Positions 26,189-45,470 of a stretch of 64,000 bases of DNA are shown here, piece by piece (the first letter of the stretch is position 1; the number at the start of each line of letters is the position of its first letter). Made by a program: the position numbers and the translations under genes. This DNA comes from Argentina anserina (Eukaryota; Streptophyta; Magnoliopsida; Rosales; Rosaceae), in assembly GCF_933775445.1 (NCBI RefSeq), contig NC_065875.1, forward strand, positions 11,917,001-11,981,000, written 5' to 3'. The notes beneath the pieces are model-generated. The model was given only the letters and a program-made list of their open reading frames with translations, did no database searches and was not told the DNA's origin.

Positions 26189-28226
26189 TCAGGCATGTTT
26201 GAACATCTTCATGCTGAGCCAGTGAAAATAGACAGCAACCACAAGGACCGGGAGAGTCAGTGGCACCAAGAAGCAATAATACCTACCGTAAGCAACTGAG
26301 TAAGAATATAAAGCAAGAATAGGACATTTCATGTACTACAACTAACACTAACAAAAATGACAAAATAGGACATTCAATGACCATGTTGAAGTTAATTTTC
26401 CAGATCAACTTCATAGGTCAAAACTATTTCACTTACTCATTCTTAAAACCAATAAACCAAACCCAACCAGTACTTCATGGTACCCAAATAAATAAATGGA
26501 AGTTACCCGAACAAAAAAAAAAACAGGAACCAAGTCATAGAGAAAAACTAACGGTTAGTCGCCTGTACTACAAATATTAACATATACCATACCCTATGAG
26601 AACACAATGCACATATCCCTTATCATGAGTAATTTAACCAGCCAACACAAAAGGTAGAAAATTAACTCTCAAAAGTGATGTTCAAGGGCAGAAGAAGAAG
26701 TTCAAAGTTGACTGATCTGAAATCATAGTAACAAGATTTGACCTTTTTGTCTAAACTCCAAGCCAATAATTAGGATTTTGCAAATGCTGGTTACAACTCA
26801 CAACCATGTGCCTGAGGTTGAGTTATATTTTGTGGGTTTCGAAGGTTAAAAAAAATGTTTGAGAATCTAAAACCATGTGCACTCTCTCATTGAGCACAAT
26901 CAGATCATAAACTTCTGTATCTCTCTACTCTGAAAAATGAGAGACAACAGTAGGTTCAAAAAATATGTTTGAGAAGCTAAGCCATATGCACTCCCTCATT
27001 GCGTGCAAATAGAAAGGATGAGAAACTACAGTAATTTCAGTCCCTCCTAGTTCACCAGATAAATGTAACCTTAACGGTGGATGCATGTTCTATTCTCTCT
27101 TAAATCATGAGTCTTGGCTATTACGATCTATGAGTGACTCCAAACTGCACCTTCTGATGCCTATGAGTTTAAAACCACTAGTAATTTTTTCTTTAAGCGG
27201 TACACACTTCCCATACTATTGAAACCCCAGTTAATTATAGCATCAAGACCCTATTAATCTAAACTAGCTTCATAACCAAAACTTTTGACCAGTACACTTC
27301 CCATACAATTAAAACCCCAGTTTAATATAGCAGCAAGACGGCATCAGACATTGCAAGCCTATAGGTATTTAGGGCGATCTCTAACTATTAAAGAGAAACC
27401 CGATTTTGGAATACCAGAGAGAACAAAATGTCAAATTACAATGCAATTTTAATCTGGAGACATTAAAATATGAAGCAGAATTTTAATGAACAAAGAAAAC
27501 ACATTAACTTGTTAATCAAATTTTGGGAGAATGGAAAAGAAGAGGATATGACTGAAAACCGATTGTTCTGAATGGCGGAGATGATAGTATTTTGGGAGTC
27601 ATACTCCGAACTCACACTCTGAATCTCTCAGTTATGGCTGTGTCATCTAGAGCAACAACAGATTGACAAACTAAGGTGGTGGCTGGTTAAACAGATCATC
27701 TCGCCTATGTAATAAGAGTATGAATATCGATACAACTTTACTTTGTGTATAATGCTAGATATCTCTGATACTGTAGTGTGGTTTCCATCAATGTGCTATT
27801 CTAAACTGACCAATTAGAACTATGAGAAATTTAAGAGGCAAGGCCTTAACACATGCTTCCTTAAAGATTAGGACATGAAAAGTTTAAAGTTTTGCTACAC
27901 ATCCTTCCCTTAATGCCTATGACTCTTAATATCAATCTTGTAATCTCTACTACCAATACAATCAAACCACAGGTTAAGCTATCCAAATGTTGAATTCCTA
28001 TGCAAGATTGGATAGAGTGAGTGTAATCTATGAAGCAGACAATGAGGAATTGGAAAACAGAGTAAATGCGGATGAGTATTTACCGGTCGTTTTGGACGGC
28101 GGAGATGATGGGATTATCGGAGGGGGGAAGAAGCTTGGATATGACGGTTGCGTAGAGGAAACCAATAAGGAAGAGAGACCCTGATCCAATGAAAAACCAT
28201 CCCCACAAAGAAGAGCTCTGCTGCAT
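26189..28226 (-). CDS. PIGY: PIG-Y-like subunit of GPI N-acetylglucosaminyltransferase
   Basis: Two short exons on the minus strand, 28226-28084 and 26282-26189, separated by a 1.8-kb intron, give 237 bp and 78 residues. The protein has two hydrophobic helices: about 7-30 (LWGWFFIGSGSLFLIGFLY) and about 51-68 (FLVPLTLPVLVVAVYF), then the tail HWLSMKMFKHA. The two-helix layout, the length near 71-78 and the ending resemble PIG-Y (human ending with a W-x3-G-IKLFRHN pattern), a small ER-membrane subunit of the complex that makes the first GPI-anchor intermediate. The start MQQSSSLWGW was preferred over an upstream in-frame ATG because similarity begins there. A CT run precedes the gene. The splice joint (GAC CG|G) encodes NDR then YYCF. 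The plant family is certain by its look; the PIG-Y name is an inference from pattern. Confidence 0.72.
26810..27040. repeat. Local tandem duplication inside the PIGY intron
   Basis: The words ATGTTTGAGAATCTAA, CCATGTGCACTCTCTCATTG and following sequence at about 26858-26900 recur as ATGTTTGAGAAGCTAA, CCATATGCACTCCCTCATTG at about 26965-27001. A second pair, CACTTCCCATAC and AAACCCCAGTT..ATATAGCA, is at about 27206-27245 and 27296-27333. Confidence 0.6.
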
Positions 28227-28292
28227 TTCCTTCCTCCGCCGCCCGACGCCGCTGCCTAAAACGGCGTCGTGTCCCCTTGCTCCGCCCTCTAC

Positions 28293-28298
<6 letters not shown>

Positions 28299-28334
<36 letters not shown>
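28299..28334. repeat. (CT)n microsatellite upstream of PIGY
   Basis: An uninterrupted run of about 18 CT units 73 bp upstream of the proposed PIGY start; GA-rich on the transcribed strand, probably in the leader or promoter. Confidence 0.9.
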
Positions 28335-28337
<3 letters not shown>

Positions 28338-28439
28338 CTTACAAGCAGCAGCAGTAGCTTCTTATATAAAATGATCTCATTAAACTTCCCAATTTGCCCT
28401 CCTACTTGGATTTTTAATTTACTATGTCTCCCAGAGTAT

Positions 28440-31310
28440 CACAGAGCTGCGAAAATGTTTGAAGAGATCAACAGACACCATCATCTCCCTTTGGATAATA
28501 CCTGAATGGAAATAGTGGGTTCTGTGCTTAGTGCTAAAATTGGTGGTGGTGATGAGAATTTTGAGAGTGGAAATAGTAGAGAGATGATTAGGCTTGGGTG
28601 TTAAGCAAAATGAGCAGAGACCTAATTTGTTTGTGAAGGGGAGAGAGTATCATGCACTCCACCTGCTTGATGAAATGCCTAAGTCAGAGGGGCTGTGTCA
28701 GCTCTTTTGAGTATTCGAGACAAAGGTGGGGGACTCTCTCACAACTCTTTAGAATATGCTGATGGGGTTAATTATGAGGAAGTATATGAAGGGTTTGATG
28801 CTATGTTGCACGGACACGGCGACACGACACGGCGCGACACGGCGATACGGCAAATCTCAAAAACTCATATTTCGACACGGCTCCGACACGGCAAAATAAA
28901 AATTAATTATATATATTTTTAATACATAAAATAAATTAACAATATCCCAAATTGGTAAACCTAGTCTTCTCCTTCAATTTCTAGTTCTATTATACACAAA
29001 CCTAGTCCAAATTGGTAAACCTAGTCTTCGTTTTAAAAATGATTTACTTAAATTTTTTTTACGCAAATTAACTATGATCGTTGATCTAACATCGATCAAT
29101 CGGAGCCGTTGGATCAAACTCCAATATCAGATTTGGGCTAGTAACTCTAGGACTTGAAAATCTCCAGTCTATTACCTCTAGGCCCTAAACCGAGCCCATA
29201 CTCCCTCAGCCCAAACTCCTTTCCTTAAAGATCCATATGCCACCTCTCTCTCTCAGTTCGACAACACAGCCACACCAACTCTCTCACCTTCTCCATCGAA
29301 CTCACCACGGCCACCATCTCTCTTCGTTCTCTCCGCTGCCGTCCAGCCAAAAATCATACATGCATTATCACCACGGTGTTCCTCTCCTCTTTCTCTATTG
29401 AGCCATATCTATCAGTCATCATCTCAGCCCAAATTACAGTTCCGTCAGGAACTGTAGCAGTATTGAGCTTCCATGGAATCCGATCTGCAGTTCTAGATTC
29501 CGATGAGCTTCTGTGGGTAAGCTTGGCTTTGTATCTTCATACCTAACTCGATCACCCATTTGATTTCTTTAATCAGGATCTAATTTGGGTTTTTCCTTTT
29601 CTGCATCTTCACCATTGTTACTCTTCCGCCGTCATCCTTTTAGAGTAACCAAGACTCCTTAATAGGTAAATCGGTCATCTTCTGGTAAGCTCAACATTCT
29701 TCCTTCCTTCCCAATTCACTTCCACTTTAATTTCCTCTGAATTGGAAACTAATTCAATCATCTCTTTTCTGGGTTTAACACCGCTGCACACCACCGTCGA
29801 ATTCGTCTTTCACGGCGACATTTTGGGTCATTGTGAAGTTGTGGCGCGTCGGTCAACGTATCGGAAAGTCAAAATATTCAGATACGCCATGTGGCGTGTC
29901 CGATACTGAAAAAAGGCGTATCGTGTCGTATCACCGTGTCCGGACGTGTCGGACACGGCGACACGCCTCCAAGTGCCGTGTCCGTGCAACATAGGTTTGA
30001 TGAATCTAATGGGTATGTGTATCATGAAACCGATGATGCTACTCATGTGAACATAGGATTGGACTGCAAGCCTTCTCTGGCCGGTTTCCGAAGAAATAGT
30101 TGAACATGTTCTGGCGTCGAGTGAAGTTTTCACAGATACATATGGACTTCTGACGTTCGGAGATGGCACATTGGATGATTGACTGCTGCACTTCTTACAA
30201 ATATTCGAGACAAAGGCGGGGAGACTTGTACACCAACCCTTGGATATTGTGTTTGGAATTAATTCTGTGCAAGATGAGGAAGTTGATAAGTCCGAAAAGG
30301 AGCATAGTGATAGATGTTATGGCTCAGAGACTGATGTCAATGTTAACTCTGTGAGTGAAGGACATGAGTTTGTCTCTGAAAACTTGAAACGAACCATGGT
30401 TTGCCTGCGAGGTCGAATTTAATGATTCAATTACACGTTACTTTGGGTCTTCCATGAATTCTGATAATTGATTCTTGAATGGTACCGGTACTACTGGTGA
30501 AGAAAGTTGGGTTGCTGGAGAAAAATATAAAAAAAATGCAGGTGGCTTCTAAAAGGTTATTGGAAATAATACGGGAGAAGTGGAAATCTAAAAGCCACTA
30601 GTGAAACACAATATCAATCAAACTTAGTGCCATGGTTAATTCGTTGTTTGCAGCTTTGTCAGTGTGTTACAAAGGATAGAGAGATGGGACTCTTTCTCAA
30701 GGATGCATTCGACAGAGTTGATCTAATGGCTCAACCCTCATTGTCGACTCAGGTATCCACAACATGTAAGAGTAGCTCTGAGGAAGAGCAGGGGATTGGT
30801 GCTCATGGTGTTCAAGAATCTATGCATACTCAGACACATGACATGGTTGAATCAATGGATGAGAAAATGTCTACAAAGACAAGACTACCTTGTTCAGCTA
30901 CTGATGTTGTTCTTGGGGTTGAAGCATTTCTGGCAAACCAACTCACTAAAAAGACTCTAGATTTCCAGCCAATGCCCTTGATTCTAAAATGGGTGGTTAA
31001 ATGGTATGTGTCAGGAAACTGTCATGGTCTTCAGGGAAATGTTGATGAGGAGAACGAGTGTTCAATTGAGTTGCTTGACAAGCTCAAGGCTGCGCATAAA
31101 AGCGGTATTACCTGTGATGTTGCTCTCTTGAAGTTTGAGACTATAATGCACTATTGCACTGCTGCAGCAAAAATGGTGAAGCATTACAAAGCTTTGATAA
31201 TTGACAGTAGCTTGGGTGCTTATTTGACTTGGATGATGATGCAGGGACAAGTTTTGAGAGACACTTCAGGCTTGAGGCCAAACCTGTTCTTTGAGCGGGT
31301 GGTAATGTAG
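28440..31310 (+). pseudogene. Decayed gene of unknown function split by a transposon
   Basis: Coding-like stretches appear in several frames: KIGGGDENFESGN (about 28540), LLSIRDKGGGLSHNSLEYADG (two parts near 28700-28760), NYEEVYEGFD (about 28770-28800), then after the inserted element ESNGYVYHETDDATHVNIGL (30003-30062), VLASSEVFTDTYGLLTFGDGTLDD (30110-30180), a long acidic stretch (30240-30420) and an open frame of up to 227 codons at 30627-31310. Stops and frame changes separate them. No introns are obvious, so a processed copy is possible. I do not recognise the family. The last open frame could still be a translated short gene; it contains LEAFL-like helical segments but no diagnostic motif. 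Confidence 0.45.
28801..29994. mobile_element. Non-autonomous hAT-like element, 1194 bp, complete with TSD
   Basis: Perfect terminal inverted repeats of at least 19 bp, CTATGTTGCACGGACACGG at 28801-28819 and its reverse complement at 29976-29994, are flanked by an exact 8-bp direct repeat GTTTGATG (28793-28800 and 29995-30002). The duplication length fits the hAT superfamily. Subterminal regions are full of GACACGGC/CGTGTC words on both sides, as expected for transposase-binding repeats. The middle contains a CT-rich stretch resembling a gene leader but no transposase. Without the element the interrupted coding frame reads through. Confidence 0.9.
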
Positions 31311-31940
31311 CGAGTCATTTTATTAGCAGACACCCTTAGTTTTATTAAGGACACCCACACCTATTTTAGACCACACTCTATTTTGCTTTGAGTACTGTAA
31401 TCATTCCCCTTGAGAGGCTATGAATGAAGAATCAGTAATTTTACATTTCTTTGTTTCTTTAGTTTCTTAGTAGCTAGCTTCTCCTGTTTAGGGTTTAGAA
31501 CCCTAACATTATTTTCAAACTTCCAAGGACTAAAGATATGTATGATATATCTCCAAGCCAAGAATGCTACAACAAAGAATTAGAATTAGTAAACTTAATC
31601 AATCCGGAAACCAAACATATATATTTTGATCAAATGGCTATATTCATACGGAAGAAGTTACAAGCGGGATGAATAATATTACAAGCAAAAGCCACTAATG
31701 TACCACTTGTAACAAACATCAAACCAAAAGGTCATCCTAGCTAACTTCCTAATAGGAAACTAAACTTATGTTAGACTCAGTGAAACCTTAATATTTATCA
31801 GGGAACACTCCATCTATATACATATTCCATCAGTAGCCGAAGTTCCAATTAACTTTCAACTTGGCTAGCTAGAGAAACCAAAAAAAACAGCTACAAATTA
31901 AAATCATTAATTCTGGGATCGTTCCAACTTGGCTGCAATC
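31311..31940. other. Intergenic, 3' flank of GluTR
   Basis: No gene seen. The right end should contain the 3' untranslated region of the glutamyl-tRNA reductase gene. Confidence 0.45.
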
Positions 31941-33506
31941 TTAATTTTCTTCCACCGGTGGCAGTTCTGTCTCGAGATCAAACATTCTGTTAACAGCATG
32001 CATATTCTCTAGTACCTCATTCAAAGAGCGATTCTCGCTTCCGTCATACCGGAGGTGTTGCATTGGACCATGAAGGATTTTGTTCACTATTCCCATGCTA
32101 AGCTCGTAAATTGCTTTCTGTTGCTTCTTTGATATATCATCTCCCATTTTTGACAAACACTTATCAACCTCGGAAGCCCTAATCCTCTCAGCATATGCTC
32201 TAAACTTCTTGATGGTAGGGACAGTCTCAAGAGAATCCTTCGAAGCTTCAAATTTGTTTAACTCCTGGATTAAAATTTTCTGAGCTTCCATAGCCTTTTG
32301 TTGCCTATCTTCCTTGTTTGCTACCACAACCTCTTTGAGGTCATCGACATTATATACACATGCAGTTTCAAGATCTGAGACGGATGATCCTACATTCCTG
32401 GGGACAGATATATCAACAAAAAGCCGTTTTCCAAGTTCTGGACTTACGGACGGAAGCATCTGTACATGTTCTTTCAAGAATAGTGAGGTTTTCGATCCAG
32501 TGCAAGTGAAGATGACATCAGCTTCACCAGCACTTGCCTGCATATCTGAAAGTGGTTTGTATTTAATCTCAACGTGCTTGAGTTCTTCACGTATGGCGGC
32601 AACTCTCTCTTCGCTTCTATTAACAACCACCATTTCTCTACACCCTTTTGCAACCAAGTGTTTAATCACTAGTTTTCCCATCATACCTGCACCAATCACC
32701 AAAACCCTAGCCGTAGCGTAGGAAGGTTCTGGAAGCTTCATTAGGGCTAGCTCCACAGCAGCTGAACTGACAGAAACTGACCCCGAAGCAATGTTGGTCT
32801 CTGTTCTAATCCGTTTACCAACAGTGATTGCATATTTGAACAATTCACTGATTTTCCTACCAAAACCAGGGACTCCCTGTCCAACTTTCACAACATGTTT
32901 AACCTGACCTAGGATTTGGCCTTCTCCTAGGACAGGAGAATCAAGTCCAGCAGCTACTTTAAATAGATGTTGTGCCGCATCCTTGTTAAACAGCAGGAAT
33001 ACGTGTTTAGAAAGCTCAGAGATTGGAACACCACTCATTTTTGACATCCAATCAGTCACTTCTTTAACTCCGCGATTCATGGAATGCGCCACGACATATA
33101 TTTCCAGACGGTTGCAAGTACTAAGAACAGCAGCTTCTTCTATATGGTTCAAAGCACAGAGCTCTCCAACGGCTTCAGACCACTGTTCTTCTGAAATGGC
33201 AAGTCTCTCACGTATTTCAACTGGAGCTGTGTGAACATTTAGTCCTATTACTGCAATACTGCTCTTTTCCTTAGTATATCTGTCTGCTGAGGAGGTCTTA
33301 AACAGCTCCAGGGCCAATGGAGATCTAGAGCTCATCGTGACGGCCTGAACCGACTTCTGTGAACACCTAGTCTTTACAGCCGGCGCTCTGATTCGAGAAG
33401 GTCCGCCACACGGAAATGCGAGCAAGACTTGATGGTCGTGGTGGTGCGCGTTGTTCGACAACCGAAGAGGGAAGGCTGTAGCTAAGCTACGAGTGGCGGC
33501 GGCCAT
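31941..33506 (-). CDS. HEMA: Glutamyl-tRNA reductase, chloroplast (HEMA)
   Basis: One uninterrupted frame of 521 residues from the ATG at 33506. It catalyses NADPH-dependent reduction of glutamyl-tRNA to glutamate-1-semialdehyde, the first committed and rate-limiting step of tetrapyrrole synthesis in plastids. Residues 1 to about 80 form a transit peptide. The catalytic Cys is Cys131 in STCNRLEIY; the substrate block [14 protein letters not shown] is at about 188-201; the NADPH-binding GAGMMG is at 272-277; the C-terminal dimerisation helix starts near 430. Two oddities: the gene has no intron, whereas plant HEMA genes as I know them have introns; and the family C-terminal tail (IAAKLERSQN) is readable just past the stop in another frame, so the end appears shortened by a small indel. 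The usual Trp in the FEAWRDSLETVP block is Ser here ([12 protein letters not shown]). Confidence 0.92.
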   Translation of the reverse strand: MAAATRSLATAFPLRLSNNAHHHDHQVLLAFPCGGPSRIRAPAVKTRCSQKSVQAVTMSSRSPLALELFKTSSADRYTKEKSSIAVIGLNVHTAPVEIRERLAISEEQWSEAVGELCALNHIEEAAVLSTCNRLEIYVVAHSMNRGVKEVTDWMSKMSGVPISELSKHVFLLFNKDAAQHLFKVAAGLDSPVLGEGQILGQVKHVVKVGQGVPGFGRKISELFKYAITVGKRIRTETNIASGSVSVSSAAVELALMKLPEPSYATARVLVIGAGMMGKLVIKHLVAKGCREMVVVNRSEERVAAIREELKHVEIKYKPLSDMQASAGEADVIFTCTGSKTSLFLKEHVQMLPSVSPELGKRLFVDISVPRNVGSSVSDLETACVYNVDDLKEVVVANKEDRQQKAMEAQKILIQELNKFEASKDSLETVPTIKKFRAYAERIRASEVDKCLSKMGDDISKKQQKAIYELSMGIVNKILHGPMQHLRYDGSENRSLNEVLENMHAVNRMFDLETELPPVEEN

Positions 33507-34325
33507 TGGAGGAACCAAGTAACAATAGACAGGAAATTTGGGTATTCCTGTTTCCTAAAGAAAACGAGCGAGGATGTTTTATACTGGTAACTGATGGTTT
33601 GTTAACTGCTCCATATTCGAGCAGGAGTCCATACCAATCTGGGATTGGAAATTGCTTTATTTCTCCAGGGTGATGTTGCATTGATTTTTGGCAAAATGGT
33701 AATTTTCCATTCATCTCCTTGTTGCGCAAGGACTTGAATGAAAGGACTCTTTCATTTAATCTTCTAAATTCTGATTAATCACATATCTGGTGGTAATTGC
33801 CTTGGAAAAAAAATATTTACTGGTAATTGGATTAAGTTTGATCATTTATATGTTGGGTATAGTTCCCAGTCTAGTTTTACCCTAAACAGGTTCCGGATTC
33901 TAGATCCGTCGGAGTCTCAAGTCGGACTCATCAATCTTGGGATTAGTGAGACTTTTGCCATTATTCAACTTGAACTCCTGTAGTTGTATGATTTGGGGCT
34001 ATTCTATATTCACCTAGTATTTTGTGATTATGTTATATCTTATTCTCTTTTTAATTGTTTACTTCTTCTAGGGTTATGGTTTAGAGTTTCGACAGTGATC
34101 CTTTTGGAGCTTAGTAAACATCTGGTGGTTCAGGTGAAGTACAATAAGAAAACGAGATGTACTCGAGGAAATTGTTAAAAAACGGCTTCGCAAGTACAAT
34201 AAGAAATTGAGGAACCATGAGCAAAAGGAGAACTTCCTAGAGTAAGGAACAAATAAGTCGATCGACAATAAGAAAACACCGCCCCCTTAAGCTAGCTTTT
34301 GCTAATTCTAAAAGCATAATGAAAT
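33507..34325. other. Upstream region of GluTR
   Basis: Should contain the promoter of the minus-strand GluTR gene. Nothing else is recognisable. Confidence 0.4.
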
Positions 34326-35155
34326 TATGACACGTTTATTAACGTGGAATGGAATTGAGAATAGAGAAATTGATTACACAATAACAGAATTCTTTCGTTT
34401 ACTAATACATTTGAGATATTAATTTAATGTGGGTCTCACCTCCTCATCAGTAATTGATTCCTGCCAAAATCTTAAATTGATACCGAATGGGGGAGGTAGA
34501 TATTATAATCAATTCCCCCATCAGTTCGGGTATCAATTTTTATTACCTAAAATACCCTAATTTAACTGAGAATATTTCTAAATTGTCCAACCTAAATTGA
34601 GAATATATATATATACACACACATATAAATAGTATTGTTAAAACCCACAAATAAATAAATATATATATACATATAAATAGTATTGTTAAAACCCACAAAT
34701 AAACAACCATATATATTCTACGGGAGTACTTAAGGTCAGTTCTTCTCTTTCTCTAATAATATTCTCCAATTGTTTTTCTTTTATTTACATAATTTATAAT
34801 CGATAAGTGAAATTTAGTTGGAATTAGATTTGTCTTATTGAGTGTTAAAAGAAAAGAAAAATTATTGTAGTGACATTTGTATGTCTTTTTTTATGGTAAA
34901 ATTAGTGTAGCACTATTGATTGGTAGAGGAAGTAAGTGACTTCATAGATATATAGGGGTATTTCAGTAATCAAATTAATTTTAATTTTGATTCTGATAGT
35001 ACGTAAATAACATCAATCGTAATTAATATTGTTTATGGTCTAATTTCATGTTTTAAGTAAACAATTCAATAAAATTGAAATCTCTACATCCAAATCTATT
35101 CCGTCTCTCATTTCTAATGATGAGTTTCAATCCAAATTAGTAAACGTACCGTTAT
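34326..35155. mobile_element. Possible MITE, imperfect terminal inverted repeats
   Basis: The left end TATGACACGTTTATTAACGTGG (two parts from 34326) resembles the reverse complement of the right end, TATAACGGTACGTTTACTAA (35136-35155). Inside are AT repeats and a tandem duplication of TATAAATAGTATTGTTAAAACCCACAAATAAA (about 34624-34655 and 34672-34703, described in halves). No target duplication was identified, so the borders are approximate. Confidence 0.35.
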
Positions 35156-35913
35156 AGAGCAAATCATGATCATTTTTGCCAACATCAAGGATGTCAATAC
35201 AGCAATACTATTTATGTTCCGTGCAACTGGCATTCTAGAGGCAGTGTGATGCCAAATTCTTGAAGGTTATTAAGGAACGTCATCACAATATTTAAAGGAG
35301 AATTGGACTGAGAAGATTGATTAGTCATTTATGGACTTGAGAGACCATGCCTCTTCTCAGCCTCAATAATTCTGTGAAGGTTGATGATTCACTGTCAAAT
35401 TATAAAACATATTCCGGTGGCGGTGGACATCTAAACTTGGTTACACAGAATGTATAAAGTTGGATGCCATTCTCCAGTTCTTCCCTTTGGTATTGTAAGG
35501 TTTGAAAACCAACTTTTATCACCGAATTGCAATTCTTAAGTACCCAAAATTCTAAAAATTAGTGGCTCCTCTTCCGGCAATCTACAAGTTGATGACATTG
35601 TAATTTTAGTCTATTGGCAGTCGGAACACACAAGATGCGAACTTATGGGCTTATGGTTACACCATTGCCGGATTTGTGTATCTACATGCTATGATATACA
35701 ATTATACAATAGGATCATATGGCATACAATAATTAACACCAAATGTTAATCCAGCACATTCAAAGTGCTGGACAACTCGTCTTTGCATGCATTTTCAAGG
35801 GGATGATGGGTCGCCAATGGTTAGAACCCAATCATTTACAACCTCTAACCTAATCAATCTTTCAATCACTGTCCACAATGGAGCAAACTTACCTCTAGTT
35901 CCAGTTTTATGGG
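35156..35913. other. Intergenic, 3' flank of PDS
   Basis: No gene seen; the right end should carry the PDS 3' untranslated region. Confidence 0.45.
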
Positions 35914-42895
<6,982 letters not shown>

Positions 42896-44039
42896 TATGA
42901 GAAGTGGAGTTTGAGAGGGGGTGTTGAGGTCTCTCCAAGAGAAATGGGGGAGGAGATAGTGGTGGTTGTGGTGCTGAACACATGAGCTGCTTGTTCTTCT
43001 TGTTTTGTGGGAAGGGCAAAGTATGCGTTTTGTCTTGTCGTTTTGTGTAAACTAAAGATGGGCAATCCGCCAAAATTGGCATTTAGAGACTGCGGGTTTG
43101 GTCAGCGTGGGGAATATATTCTAGTAAAAACTAATCACCATGGAGTAAGAGTAAGACTTGGATTTACCAGTTATGGTATTACCCTCTTTACCCACAATTG
43201 CCACAAACAAAGGAAGGACTTTGACCCAAAAAGAAAAGGAAAAAATTTGTCAAATGGCCATCGGTATTAATTAAAGTGACAGGCCATATGAAACTGTCAC
43301 ACTATTAATACCTATATTGCCCTTATTTTAAAATAATTCTCATAAAGCAAGATTGAATTAAGCATGAGACTAGCAAAACAAACAAATGGTATAAGATGAA
43401 TACACCAGATGGGGCTCTACGTCTTTCGGAGCAACCATGAACCGAAACCAAGATTTTCAAACAGGCGGCGGTGCTCTCCCTTAGGTGTGGGCAGAAATCG
43501 TGGTTTCAACGAAGCGATGGAGCAAAGCTTTCATCGTGCTTTGGCGACAAGGTTGCTAGTGACCTATGTGATTCTTTGGCTGAACGACGAGGCATTGGTA
43601 TGGATGGTCGACGTGCAATTGAGGCTGACGGCGCATTGGACATCAGGAAGTTGTAGCAGCTTCATTCTAGGGTTGCAAAGAGTTGGGTTTGGGCCTCCGG
43701 GTTTAGGCTGGGGCTCAAGCTTTTTGGGCCTGGGCTATGAGTCAGGTTGGATGAGATTGAAGCTGGTTATGCAATCCAAGAGGAAGAAGATGATCCCATA
43801 CCGAAGTAATTTGATGCTTATCAGAGCTCTATATCCCTACATTGGCAAGTTAGGGTGTCGCATGATACTTGGTCTGAAAGGTACACATTGGGTCGCAAGC
43901 GTGGTGATCATTGTGTCGAGTCCTATCTTGCAATTGTAGGTTGTTGCTTATTTAGTTTTCTTTGTTTTTAGTTGGTTTTTTCATTTTGTAGTTGTAGAAA
44001 TAATGAGTTTGTTCTGGGTACATTGTATTGGAGCTTGTT
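42896..44039. other. PDS promoter side and unassigned DNA
   Basis: The left part should hold the PDS promoter and leader. An open frame at 43409-43939 (176 codons) and an overlapping one at 43471-43656 have no recognisable domain; they may belong to the repeat that includes the LINE relic to the right. Confidence 0.4.
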
Positions 44040-45470
44040 CCTGCCTGACCTAGCAATAGTTGGTGGGGATATTCTAATTATAAGGGTCTTTGTTGGAAAA
44101 ATTGGCATACCTTGTGTCTTCCTAAGTCGTCTGGTGGGTTAGCATTCAAGGATCTCGAAGATTTAAACTTAGCTCTCCTTGCAAACAAGCTTGGAGACAT
44201 TGTCAAAATTCTGAGGCTTTGTGGGTAAGGGTGTTGAAAGCACGTGATTTTTCTTCTAGCTCTTTTTGGTTTGCAAAACAATGTTTCAGTCATTCTAGGA
44301 TTTGGACAAGTTTATTGATTGCTCGCCCCCTACTCTTGAGTGGTTCACATTGGAAAATTGGTGTTTGGTAATTCAATGGACTTTTGGGTTGATCAGTGGG
44401 TTCTTAATCGTGGTTCGTTATCTTATTCTTATGGTGTTCAGAATCCTTGTCTCATCAATTCCATTTTTAACAAGTCTACAAATGTTTGGGATTTGAATGT
44501 TGTGTTTCCTAGCTAAACCGTTCGAGATCAAAGTTTAATTCGGCGTATTTCCAATACATAAAGGTGTATAGTCTGTTCTAAGTATCCAGAAACAATTAAA
44601 CACATTCTTCTCATATGTGATTGGGCTCAACGAACTTGGTTTGCTCATCCACTTGGCTACAAAATATCTTGTTCTCTGATTACATATGTGCATCGCTGGA
44701 TCACTCAACTTGTGCACTCATCATTGTTTCTACTTCATAATTCAGTTTTAGGTAGATCACCTTGCTTTCTTACTTTGGAATATCTAGAAAGAACATTGTA
44801 ATGCTTTTTTTTCCGTGTTGTTTTATGATTATGTGCATGTGGCTCAACGGTCTTTTGCTTTGCCTAAGGAATTTATGTCCTCTTGTTCTATTTTTTAAGG
44901 TCTTCACTCTTATACCATTTTCCTTCCAAATGACTTTGTTGGATACCCCTTGCTTCGTGTATTAAGATTAATATTCATGCGAGTTGGAATGCTACATCTT
45001 TGATTAGCATTTCTACAACTTTGGCTCGCAACTATACCATAGTTCTTCTTGGTGGTTTAACCTCTCCATCATTTGCTTCTTCTGCTAAGGTGTTGAAGCT
45101 CAAGCTATGTTGTTAGGTACTGAATTAGCAAGTTCTTTGAATGCATCCCTCTCTTTTAGAATTTGATTGTCATTTTCTGATCTCAGCTTTGAATTCCCCT
45201 AAGGATATAGCTTCTTGGTCTACCTCCTCTTGGTTTCGTAAGATTGAGATTGTGGCTTCTTCCTTTTCTTCCTCTAATTGGTCTTGGATCAGTCGTGATG
45301 CTAATCAATTAGTTGATCTGTTGTTTTTTAGTTTCAAAGTTGGGAGTGTCTCCCCCCCCCCCACCCACACACACACACATGAGGGTTTTGTTCATGGCCC
45401 TTTGTGTGTTATGGTTTTAATTTACGTTGTTGTTATGAAAAAAAATTTGAAAAAAAAATTCAGCCACTGG
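44040..45470 (+). mobile_element. LINE (L1-like) retrotransposon relic, 3' part
   Basis: The plus strand reads, with many stops and frame changes, the end of a plant LINE ORF2. At about 44555-44660 is a zinc-binding zf-RVT-like block (CIVCSKYPETIKHILLICDWAQRTWFAHP in two parts: Cys-x2-Cys, then His-x4-Cys, then A-x3-W). At about 45085-45330 is an RNase H-like end (GVEAQAMLLGTELA, LEFDCHFLISALN, WISRDANQLVDLL). The latter matches the C-terminal RNase H domain carried by many plant LINEs. An A-rich stretch at about 45436-45465 could be the remains of the 3' tail. No intact reverse transcriptase is present. Confidence 0.75.
45350..45380. repeat. Poly-C / (CA)n simple repeat
   Basis: A run of about 13 C followed by a CA dinucleotide run near the end of the LINE relic. 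Confidence 0.9.

Noticed and set aside
43409..43939. 176-codon open frame between PDS and the LINE relic
   Set aside because: No motif, low-complexity hydrophobic content and an overlapping frame; it may be part of a repeat. Not called as a gene.
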